Assembly: GCA_003560215.1 (NCBI GenBank)
Contig: PWIY01000181.1
Location: forward strand, 1 to 7,912
Length of the DNA: 7,912 bases
Direction: 5' to 3'
Origin: Bacteroidales bacterium
Lineage (GTDB): Bacteria > Bacteroidota > Bacteroidia > Bacteroidales > UBA7960
Notes under the pieces: model-generated
Databases searched by the model: none
The model's input: the letters and a program-made list of their open reading frames with translations, nothing else
What the model was told of the DNA's origin: nothing
Program-made: the position numbers and the translations under genes
Shown here: positions 1-5,746 of the stretch, piece after piece
Layout of the letters: each line of letters opens with the position of its first letter
Numbering within the stretch: position 1 is the stretch's first letter

Positions 1-170
1 GCAGGCAGGTCTTCTGACTTACTCCATGTTTATCGCCTTCCCGCCCGAAACGGCAGTGGCATTGGGGTGATAAACACAACGATAAGGAGCTTACAGCAGC
101 GGGAACTGTTCAGGACTCGCACCTGATTCCCTTTTCATCCGGATGGTCCGAAAGGATTCCGGAAACCTGT
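1..170 (-). promoter_or_regulatory. Cobalamin (B12) riboswitch aptamer
   Basis: Read on the minus strand, this matches the class of long cobalamin riboswitches that use adenosylcobalamin to lower expression of transport or synthesis genes. Visible elements in 5' to 3' order on that strand are the core around 95-133, the conserved GCCACTG at 60-54, GGGAAGGCG at 42-34, and the B12 box AGTCAGAAGACCTGCC at 19-4. A P1 helix can be drawn between CAGGT (169-165) and ACCTG (10-6), which closes the aptamer inside the window. The expression platform and the controlled gene lie beyond the left edge. In Bacteroidota such elements often precede TonB-dependent cobalamin receptors or corrinoid genes, but the target cannot be seen. 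It is divergent from the dsrC operon and does not obviously control it. Confidence 0.95.
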
Positions 171-178
171 ACATTTTG

Positions 179-203
179 CAAATGTAGGAATTTCTTGTAA
201 CAA
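179..203 (-). promoter_or_regulatory. Probable promoter of the riboswitch transcript
   Basis: On the minus strand TACATTTG (186-179) fits the Bacteroidota -7 element TAnnTTTG at every fixed position and lies just upstream of the P1 helix of the cobalamin aptamer. A TTG lies at 203-201, but the 14-nt spacing is shorter than the usual 19 or so, so the -33 assignment is weak. Transcription would start near 172-175, which fits the start of the aptamer. Confidence 0.5.
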
Positions 204-259
204 CTTGTTAATTTCTGCACTAAATATGTTTTTCACATGGTCTTATATGGTTCTTTTAA

Positions 260-267
260 TATATTTG
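260..267 (+). promoter_or_regulatory. Candidate -7 element for the dsrC operon
   Basis: TATATTTG matches TAnnTTTG exactly. The position 19 nt upstream reads TGG rather than TTG, so only the -7 box is convincing. A start site near 273 would leave a leader of about 10 nt before ATG 283 or about 22 nt before ATG 295. If it is real, the longer open frame beginning at 205 is not translated from its first ATG, which supports choosing a later start for the first gene. Confidence 0.35.
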
Positions 268-282
268 CCGGCGAACCCCCAA

Positions 283-558
283 ATGAATATCAATATGCAA
301 GGGAAAAACTGCCCCAACTACATCAATTGTCAGCTGGTTCATAAAGAGGAGGTTTTGCCGGATAAAAAAAAACAAGGGCAATACATCCGTGATTACTGCC
401 TGGCCGGGGAGGAGGCATGGAGCCAATGCAAGCGTTATCTTACCAAAAAGAAGCTGAATTTTTGCCCCGATTTTGTGTTGCCGGACAGTCCATGGTCTCC
501 TGATGAGATTTTGGATATCTTTGAGGAGCGGGAGATGAATGATTTCAATGAACAATAA
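283..558 (+). CDS. Small cysteine-rich protein, function unknown
   Basis: A 91-residue protein if translated from ATG 283. The frame is open from ATG 205, but the extra 26 residues are translated promoter-region DNA and contain no cysteines; ATG 295 is also possible. I do not recognise a named family. It has five cysteines (C10, C16, C39, C49, C61), with CPNYxxC near the N terminus, YC-x9-CKRY in the middle and FCPDFVLPD further on, followed by an acidic C terminus. The Cys-Pro-aromatic spacing resembles small metal- or Fe-S-binding proteins, but no canonical cluster motif is complete, so the ligand is unknown. It ends 28 nt before dsrC on the same strand and probably begins that operon. A role as redox or sulfur-handling accessory to DsrC/DsrMK is inferred from position only. 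There is no signal peptide, so it is probably cytoplasmic. Confidence 0.75.
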   Translation: MNINMQGKNCPNYINCQLVHKEEVLPDKKKQGQYIRDYCLAGEEAWSQCKRYLTKKKLNFCPDFVLPDSPWSPDEILDIFEEREMNDFNEQ

Positions 559-586
559 TATGATTTGTGTTTAAAACCAATTAATT

Positions 587-904
587 ATGCCAACAATCGA
601 AATTGAAGGACATACATTTGAAGTGGACGGGGATGGTTTTCTGGCCAATCCTGAAATCTGGAATGATGAAGTTGCCAAACTCATTGCAAAATATGACGGA
701 ATTGAAGAGATGACTGACAAGCATTGGGATGTGGTGAAGATCATACGCGAGAATTATGAGGAAAAAGGGATGGCTCCGATGATCCGGGTCATCTGCAAAA
801 AAACCGGGCTTAAACTTCGTGAAATTTACCAGCTTTTTCCGCTGGGTCCTGCACGTGGTGCCTGTCGTGTAGCAGGTTTGCCCAAACCCGATGGTTGTGT
901 ATAA
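587..904 (+). CDS. dsrC: DsrC-family sulfur carrier protein
   Basis: This 105-residue protein has the full DsrC/TusE fold signature: an N-terminal strand region ending in DGFL, then a conserved W-x-(D/E)-E-V-A-x-x-I-A stretch, GIEEMTDKHW, and a C-terminal LFPLGPARGAC...AGLPKPDGCV. Both catalytic cysteines of true DsrC are present: the penultimate C104 on the flexible arm and C93 eleven residues earlier. TusE/RspA-type relatives lack one or both. In known systems DsrC accepts sulfur as a persulfide or inter-cysteine trisulfide and hands it to or from membrane DsrMK. The start at 587 gives the usual family length, and no Shine-Dalgarno is seen. The gene ends 10 nt before the membrane subunit (or overlaps it by 14 nt if ATG 891 is used). 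DsrAB is not present in the window, so the sulfur source is open. Confidence 0.95.
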   Translation: MPTIEIEGHTFEVDGDGFLANPEIWNDEVAKLIAKYDGIEEMTDKHWDVVKIIRENYEEKGMAPMIRVICKKTGLKLREIYQLFPLGPARGACRVAGLPKPDGCV

Positions 905-914
905 TACGGTGCTT

Positions 915-1535
915 ATGTATTGGTTTGAATGGATTGCCCTGGGGGCTTTGTTAATTTGCCTTTCCGGTCTGGCGTATCATATGATAAGGCTGATCAGGCT
1001 CGGGGTTCAGGATGACTATTCTGCCCGGGCAGGAAGCCCTGTCGCAGGTGTGTTTTATTCTTTCACCGGTGGGATGGATCCCAGGCATAAAGAATCGGCT
1101 TACCTGAACCTACCGACATATGTGTCAGGGGTCATATTCCATATTGCAGTATTTGTGACCATTGTCTTGTTTTTTCTTTTCCTCACAGGTGTTAACCCTG
1201 GGCAGTCAGCCAGCCTGATCCTTTCCGTTGTGGCTTTTTCAGGCGCGGTGACCGGTGCCGGAATGCTGATCAAACGCCTGCGCGATCCAAAGCTGAGGTA
1301 TTTGTCCAATGCCGACGACTTCATTTCGCTGCTGCTGGTGATTGTCTTTCTGATTCTGGCCGGATTGACCCTGTTGATCCCGGCTGCCTACCCGGTCTTT
1401 ATGCTGGCCAGCTCCTTGCTTTTGTTGTATATGCCACTGGGAAAACTCAGGCATGCCGTTTATTTTTTTGCTGCCAGGATCCACCTGGGTCGCTTCTATG
1501 GCTGGCGAAATGTGTGGCCGCCGCGAAAAGTATAA
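915..1535 (+). CDS. DsrM/NarI-like membrane cytochrome b subunit
   Basis: A hydrophobic protein of 206 residues from ATG 915; ATG 891 would add 8 residues and overlap dsrC by 14 nt. I prefer 915 because it places the start just before the first membrane helix. About five membrane segments are visible (residues ~4-28, 69-91, 98-116, 136-156, 157-176). The stretch NADDFISLLL and the C-terminal GKLRHAVYFF...R-x-G-x-x-x-G motif are typical of the nitrate reductase gamma/DsrM/HdrE superfamily, which binds haem b and exchanges electrons with quinone. Candidate haem ligands are H22, H58, H76, H180 and H190. It is shorter than classical DsrM (usually over 300 residues) and closer to NarI in size. It lies 6 nt upstream of the DsrK-like gene, which indicates a membrane DsrMK-type complex. 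Whether it faces menaquinone and in which direction electrons flow is not shown by the sequence. Confidence 0.85.
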   Translation: MYWFEWIALGALLICLSGLAYHMIRLIRLGVQDDYSARAGSPVAGVFYSFTGGMDPRHKESAYLNLPTYVSGVIFHIAVFVTIVLFFLFLTGVNPGQSASLILSVVAFSGAVTGAGMLIKRLRDPKLRYLSNADDFISLLLVIVFLILAGLTLLIPAAYPVFMLASSLLLLYMPLGKLRHAVYFFAARIHLGRFYGWRNVWPPRKV

Positions 1536-1541
1536 TTTTTT

Positions 1542-2849
1542 ATGGAAAAAGTAACCAAAGATAAAATAAAGGCCGGCCTGGAGGTGTTCAGGCAGTTGCA
1601 TGACAGCAAGCTGCTGACCCATCTGAACAGTTGTGTGCATTGCGGACTTTGTGCGGATTCCTGTCTGTATTATCTGACCATGAAGGATGAGCGCATGATT
1701 CCGGCCAACAAGGTGGATGTGGTGGCTTCTGTTTATCGCCGTTACCATACACTGGCCGGGAGGCTTGCCCCCCGTTTGGTCAACGCCAGGGAACTGGATG
1801 ATGCCACCGTGGAAGAAATGGTGGATTTGTTGTTTGGTGCCTGCACCATGTGCGGACGGTGTGTGAGGCATTGCTCCATCGGGGTGGACATCGAATATGT
1901 GGTTCGGATGGGCCGGAAGATATTGTCCGACATGGGATATGTCCCGGCTTCATTGCAGGCCACCGTGAATGCGGCACTTGAAACGGGCAACAATATGGCC
2001 ATACCGGACGAGGAGTTCCTTGATACCATAGAGTGGATGGAGGAGGAGCTTCAGGATGAGCTGGAAGACCCGCAGGCAGAGATCCCTGTTAACCAGCCCG
2101 GGAAAAATGTATTGTATACCCTGAACCCGAGGGAGCCCAAATTTTTTCCCCTGTCCATATCAGCCATGGCCAAAGTCTTTTACGCCGCAGGTGAAAGCTG
2201 GAGCTTGTCCACGACCATGTATGATGTGACCAATTATGCCTATTTCTCCGGCAACGAGGAGCACGGAGCCACGATCGGGCAAAGGATTCATGAAGAGATG
2301 GAGAAAATGCAGGCAGGTAAACTTGTGCTGGCTGAATGTGGTCACGGGTACAGGGCCAATCGCTGGGAGGCTCCGAATTATGTCAAAAAGGCCTTTCCTG
2401 AAACCGTCAGTTCCGTGGAGTTGATGGCCGCTTATCTTCGAGAGGGGAAAATTACGCCCGACAAAAGCCTGACCGAAGAGGTTGTAACCCTGCATGATCC
2501 TTGTAACCTGGTGCGTGGAGGAGGTATTTGGCATGAGCAGCGCTATATCTTAAATCGTTGTGTGCAGCACTTCGAAGAGATGTCGCCCCATGGCCTGGAT
2601 AACTTTTGCTGTGGTGGTGGTGGCGGGCAGCTTGCCATGGGTGAATACAACGACAGGCGGCTGAAAATCGCTGAGATCAAGGCGGAACAGATCAGAAAGA
2701 CCGTGGCAAAAATTGTGGCCACGCCCTGTCACAATTGTGTGGATCAGCTGTCGCAGATCAATGTGGATTTTAAGCTTAATGTCCAGATCAAGACCATTGC
2801 GGAAATTGTGGCCGACTCTCTCGTGATCGAACCGAAGTCTCAGAAATAA
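1542..2849 (+). CDS. dsrK: DsrK-like heterodisulfide reductase-type Fe-S protein
   Basis: A 435-residue cytoplasmic iron-sulfur protein. Two ferredoxin-type [4Fe-4S] motifs are complete: C31-x2-C34-x2-C37-x3-C41 and C101-x2-C104-x2-C107-x3-C111. The C-terminal half holds one full CCG (HdrB/DUF224) motif, C321, C356-C357 and C396-x2-C399, followed by a short tail. CCG motifs bind the special catalytic cluster that cleaves disulfides in HdrB/HdrD and is thought to do so for DsrC in DsrK. Only one complete CCG domain is present; the first half retains a lone C266 in AECGHGYRAN. This favours DsrK over HdrD, which has two. The gene lies 6 nt after the cytochrome b gene and 21 nt before the desulfurase gene. 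The likely partner is DsrC from this operon; glycolate oxidase GlcF-like or LutA-like proteins share the architecture but not the neighbours. Confidence 0.88.
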   Translation: MEKVTKDKIKAGLEVFRQLHDSKLLTHLNSCVHCGLCADSCLYYLTMKDERMIPANKVDVVASVYRRYHTLAGRLAPRLVNARELDDATVEEMVDLLFGACTMCGRCVRHCSIGVDIEYVVRMGRKILSDMGYVPASLQATVNAALETGNNMAIPDEEFLDTIEWMEEELQDELEDPQAEIPVNQPGKNVLYTLNPREPKFFPLSISAMAKVFYAAGESWSLSTTMYDVTNYAYFSGNEEHGATIGQRIHEEMEKMQAGKLVLAECGHGYRANRWEAPNYVKKAFPETVSSVELMAAYLREGKITPDKSLTEEVVTLHDPCNLVRGGGIWHEQRYILNRCVQHFEEMSPHGLDNFCCGGGGGQLAMGEYNDRRLKIAEIKAEQIRKTVAKIVATPCHNCVDQLSQINVDFKLNVQIKTIAEIVADSLVIEPKSQK

Positions 2850-2870
2850 TAACGTATAAATATTTGCCCC

Positions 2871-4037
2871 ATGCAAGACTTAATTTACCTTGATAATTCT
2901 GCAACCTCCTTTCCGAAACCGGAGGAGGTCTATGATTTCATGCGCGATTTTTACTGTGAACACGGTGTGAGTCCTGGCCGTTCAGGCTTTGATGCATCCA
3001 TACAGACAGAAGAAATGGTTCATCAAACCCGCCGGATGCTGATGGAATTGTTTAACGGAGATGGTGACCCGGATCGTTTGACTTTCAGCTACAATGCCAG
3101 TGACTCCCTGAATATGATTCTTCAGGGGCTTGCTGAGAAAGGGGATCATGTGGTTACCACAAATCTTGAACACAATTCGGTGTTGAGGCCATTGCATCAT
3201 CTGCAGCTGGACGGGACCATTGACCTGACACATGTACCTTTTGACAAGCACGGATACCTGGATCCGGATGACATCAAAAAAGCGATCCGGAAGAATACCA
3301 AAATGGTGGTGGTGAATCACAGTTCCAATATCATTGGTACGGTTCAGCCTGTAAAGGAAATTGGCCGGATCTGCAAGGATGCGGGTGTGCTTTTTGTGGT
3401 GGATGGTTGCCAGAGTGCAGGGATCACAGAGGTGGATATGCAGGCCATGGGTATTGATGTGTTTATTTTTACCGGCCACAAGTGCCTGATGGGGCCCACG
3501 GGTATCGGCGGATCCTATGTAATGAAGGATGTTCCGGTTCGATGTACCCGGTTCGGGGGAACCGGGGTAAGGTCTGCCCAGCTGACCCATCTTGATGAGT
3601 TTCCTTACCGCCTGGAATGCGGAACACTCAATTTGTTGGGGGTGGCCGGGTTGCATGCCGGGGTTAAATGGATCAACATGAAGGGAATAGATAACCTTCA
3701 TCAGCATGAGATTGCCCTTTGGGATAAACTCCGTAAAGGCGTTCAGCAAATTGAGAATGTTAAAACCTATTGTGCGGAAAACACTGAGAACCAAAACCCC
3801 GTTTTGAGTTTCAATATAGATGGTGTAGAGGCCGGTGAAGTGGGCACCATGCTCGATGTGGATTACAATATAGCGTCAAGAACCGGCCTGCAGTGTGCCC
3901 CCAAGGTGCATGAAAGCATCGGTACGGCAGATATTCACGGCACTGTTCGCCTGAGTGTGGGACCATTTAACACAGAAGCTGATATTGATGCGGCCATACA
4001 GGCAGTGGCCGAAACAGCGGAAATGTTTAAGAAATGA
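2871..4037 (+). CDS. Cysteine desulfurase family PLP enzyme (class V)
   Basis: A 388-residue fold-type I, class V aminotransferase. It opens with YLDNSATSFPKPEEVY and PGRSGFD, which mark the cysteine-desulfurase-family group known as EF2568-type rather than classical IscS or SufS. Visible cofactor elements are H101 in EHNSV, D178 and Q181 in VDGCQSAG, and the Schiff-base lysine K204 in FTGHKCLMGP. The candidate sulfur-accepting cysteine is C342 in RTGLQCAPKVHE. The sequence ends with GTVRLSVGPFNTEADID, as in full-length family members. The expected reaction is cysteine to alanine with persulfide on C342; selenocysteine lyase activity is an alternative. It follows the DsrK-like gene by 21 nt and is probably the last gene of the operon. 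Placing it as sulfur donor for DsrC is inference. C180 and C205, flanking cofactor-binding residues, are unusual: the family more often has Ala and Gly there. Confidence 0.9.
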   Translation: MQDLIYLDNSATSFPKPEEVYDFMRDFYCEHGVSPGRSGFDASIQTEEMVHQTRRMLMELFNGDGDPDRLTFSYNASDSLNMILQGLAEKGDHVVTTNLEHNSVLRPLHHLQLDGTIDLTHVPFDKHGYLDPDDIKKAIRKNTKMVVVNHSSNIIGTVQPVKEIGRICKDAGVLFVVDGCQSAGITEVDMQAMGIDVFIFTGHKCLMGPTGIGGSYVMKDVPVRCTRFGGTGVRSAQLTHLDEFPYRLECGTLNLLGVAGLHAGVKWINMKGIDNLHQHEIALWDKLRKGVQQIENVKTYCAENTENQNPVLSFNIDGVEAGEVGTMLDVDYNIASRTGLQCAPKVHESIGTADIHGTVRLSVGPFNTEADIDAAIQAVAETAEMFKK

Positions 4038-4120
4038 CGGGGTCTCCTGAAATAATGCAGGCTGAATCCGGGCCATCACGAAAAACATTGGTGTTTCTGT
4101 GCTGAAATACTGGTACCTGG

Positions 4121-4150
4121 CATGCAGGTCAGACCCATGCAGGTCAGACC
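4121..4150 (+). repeat. Perfect tandem 15-bp direct repeat
   Basis: CATGCAGGTCAGACC occurs twice without a gap (4121-4135 and 4136-4150), immediately before the A-tract of the convergent terminator. No frame or known family explains it. It could be replication slippage or a small site; two copies are too few to decide. Confidence 0.9.
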
Positions 4151-4190
4151 AAAAAAAAGAGGCGGTTGCATCAGCACCGCCTCTTTTTTT
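4151..4190. terminator. Bidirectional intrinsic terminator between convergent genes
   Basis: GAGGCGGT (4159-4166) pairs with ACCGCCTC (4176-4183) across a 9-nt loop. The helix is flanked by an A-tract (4151-4158) and a T-tract (4184-4190), so it works as a rho-independent terminator in both directions. It would end the operon from the left and the ornithine aminotransferase transcript from the right. A second, weaker hairpin (AGAGCC at 4193-4198 with GGCTCT at 4216-4221) lies between it and the aminotransferase stop codon. The rest of 4038-4240 shows no gene. Confidence 0.93.
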
Positions 4191-4240
4191 GGAGAGCCTG
4201 AAGGGAACTTCCCCTGGCTCTTTGTTCGGGAAACCCGTGT

Positions 4241-5470
4241 TTATTCGAAAGATTCGATTGATTTGCGGATAATCTCCACGCATTCCATCAGCTGTTCTTC
4301 GCTGATCACCAATGGAGGTGCAAACCGGATCTTGTCGCCATGGGTGGGTTTGGCCAGCAGGCCGTTTTCGGCCATCTTCAGACACACATCCATGGCTGTT
4401 TTGTCGCCTTTGGGTTTAATAACAATGGCATTCAGCAGGCCTTTCCCCCTGACCAGTGTCAGCATGTCCGATTTAATGGCACGCAATTCCTTGCGCAGCA
4501 ATTCTCCCAGACGCTCTGCCCTTTCTGCAAGCTTTTCTTCGACAATGACCTCAAGCGCTGCCATGGCTACCTTAGCTGCAACCGGGTTGCCTCCGAAGGT
4601 GGATCCGTGCTCACCGGGTTTGATCACCAGCATGACATCGTCATTGGCCAGTACGGCTGATACGGGATATAGCCCGCCACTGATTGCTTTGCCCAGGATT
4701 ACCACATCGGGTTTGACATTTTCATGGTCACAGGCCAGCATTTTTCCTGTGCGGGCAATCCCTGTCTGTACCTCGTCTGCAATAAACAGGACATTGTTCT
4801 GTTTACACAGCTCGTAGGTTTTTGTCAGGTAGCCTTCATCGGGTACAAACACACCGGCTTCTCCCTGAATGGGCTCAAACAGGAAGCCTGCCACATTGGG
4901 ATCTTTCAATGCTTCTTTAAGTGCGTCCACATCATTATAGGGGATGCGGATAAAACCCGGAGTGAACGGGCCGTAGTCTTTGTATCCGTCGGGATCGTTG
5001 GAGAAAGATACGATGGTGGTGGTCCGTCCGTGGAAGTTGTTTTCGCAAACAACAATTTTTGCCTGGTTTTCCGGTACACCCTTTTTCCGGTAGGCCCATT
5101 TCCTGCAAAGCTTAATGGCTGTTTCCACTGCTTCGGCACCGGTATTCATGGGGAGAACCTTGTCGTATCCGAAAATTCCCGTGATGTATTTCTCATACTG
5201 CCCCAATACGTCGTTATGGAATGCCCGGGAAGTCAAAGCCAGTTTTTGGGCCTGCTCTGTCAGGGCTCCCACAATTTTCGGGTGGCAATGTCCCTGGTTG
5301 ACCGCTGAATATGCAGACAGGAAATCATAGTATCGCTTTCCCTCCACATCCCAAACAAAAACGCCTTCGCCACATGATAAAACCACCGGCAAAGGATGAT
5401 AGTTATGTGCACCATGTTTTTCTTCCAGTGCGATTGCTTGTTTTGAGGTAATCTTTTCTGAGGTACTCAT
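4241..5470 (-). CDS. rocD: Ornithine aminotransferase (ornithine--oxo-acid transaminase)
   Basis: A 409-residue class III PLP aminotransferase that moves the delta-amino group of ornithine to 2-oxoglutarate, giving glutamate semialdehyde and glutamate. It links arginine/ornithine breakdown with proline and glutamate. The N-terminal HGAHNYHPLPVVL and FLSAYSAVNQGHCHP are diagnostic of ornithine aminotransferases and separate it from acetylornithine aminotransferase ArgD. Other landmarks are NTGAEAVETAIKL (phosphate binding), FHGRT, FEPIQGEAGV, D232 and Q235 in ADEVQTG, the PLP lysine K261 in ILGKAISGG, and GSTFGGNP. Length is typical of the family and the protein is cytoplasmic. The start at 5470 gives the expected N terminus; no Shine-Dalgarno is visible. 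It stands alone, convergent with the Dsr-like operon and downstream of the separately terminated sod gene, with a palindromic leader described separately. Confidence 0.96.
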   Translation of the reverse strand: MSTSEKITSKQAIALEEKHGAHNYHPLPVVLSCGEGVFVWDVEGKRYYDFLSAYSAVNQGHCHPKIVGALTEQAQKLALTSRAFHNDVLGQYEKYITGIFGYDKVLPMNTGAEAVETAIKLCRKWAYRKKGVPENQAKIVVCENNFHGRTTTIVSFSNDPDGYKDYGPFTPGFIRIPYNDVDALKEALKDPNVAGFLFEPIQGEAGVFVPDEGYLTKTYELCKQNNVLFIADEVQTGIARTGKMLACDHENVKPDVVILGKAISGGLYPVSAVLANDDVMLVIKPGEHGSTFGGNPVAAKVAMAALEVIVEEKLAERAERLGELLRKELRAIKSDMLTLVRGKGLLNAIVIKPKGDKTAMDVCLKMAENGLLAKPTHGDKIRFAPPLVISEEQLMECVEIIRKSIESFE

Positions 5471-5502
5471 TTGTGATTATTTTAAAAAATTAATCATTAA
5501 AA

Positions 5503-5533
5503 AAACAATCTGGTATAAATATACAGATTGTTT
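5503..5533 (-). promoter_or_regulatory. Hairpin or operator in the rocD leader
   Basis: AAACAATCTG (5503-5512) and CAGATTGTTT (5524-5533) are perfect 10-bp inverted arms. Four more pairs (TATA/TATA) form if one G is bulged, leaving almost no loop. On the rocD-sense strand the 3' arm runs into a T-stretch (about seven T down to 5499). It therefore looks like a weak AT-rich terminator or attenuator 30-60 nt before the rocD start, or a dimeric repressor site. The regulator cannot be named from sequence. Confidence 0.6.
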
Positions 5534-5551
5534 ATCTTGTTTAAGACACCC

Positions 5552-5559
5552 CAAAAATA
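5552..5559 (-). promoter_or_regulatory. Candidate rocD promoter -7 element
   Basis: On the minus strand TATTTTTG matches TAnnTTTG fully and lies 82 nt before the rocD start. No TTG is present at the usual -33 distance. Instead the upstream side is occupied by an 8-bp inverted repeat, CGGGAGAA (5566-5573) with TTCTCCCG (5589-5596), which could be an operator or activator site. The remaining stretch 5597-5669 shows nothing recognisable. Confidence 0.4.
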
Positions 5560-5669
5560 GGTAAACGGGAGAACATATAAAAATTTAATTCTCCCGGTGG
5601 CTTGCCGATGGTCGCGCTGATGGTGGGTTAGGGCGGATTCGGAGGGCTCTTCTTTTGAGGGCATCAGGC

Positions 5670-5711
5670 AAAAAAAGACCGGCAGCTTTCCCTAAGGAAA
5701 CGCTGCCGGTC
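5670..5711 (-). terminator. Intrinsic terminator of sod
   Basis: On the minus strand GACCGGCAGC (5711-5702) pairs with GCTGCCGGTC (5686-5677). The helix extends through TTTCC/GGAAA with one bulged G, and a run of seven T (5676-5670) follows. It begins 36 nt after the superoxide dismutase stop codon, so sod is terminated before rocD. Confidence 0.95.
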
Positions 5712-5746
5712 GCCATCACTCATCACCCGATCTTAAATATCGTTGA

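Noticed and set aside
205..282. N-terminal extension of the small Cys-rich protein from ATG 205
   Set aside because: The stretch overlaps the candidate -7 box and adds an isolated hydrophobic segment with no cysteines. A later ATG (283 or 295) is more economical, though a membrane-anchored form cannot be fully excluded.
1239..1871. Minus-strand open frame spanning the end of the cytochrome b gene and the start of dsrK
   Set aside because: It is antisense to two genes with strong motifs, and its His/Gln-rich translation is unlike a real protein.
1542..2849. Assignment as HdrD heterodisulfide reductase or GlcF glycolate oxidase subunit
   Set aside because: HdrD carries two complete CCG motifs and only one is seen here. 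The adjoining dsrC and cytochrome b genes fit DsrK better than GlcF.
2982..3794. Minus-strand open frame of 270 codons opposite the desulfurase gene
   Set aside because: It lies wholly antisense to a motif-complete enzyme and its translation shows no recognisable domain.
4122..4817. Plus-strand open frame of 231 codons opposite the end of rocD
   Set aside because: It is antisense to a clear ornithine aminotransferase, begins inside the tandem repeat and terminator, and has serine-rich composition typical of a shadow frame.
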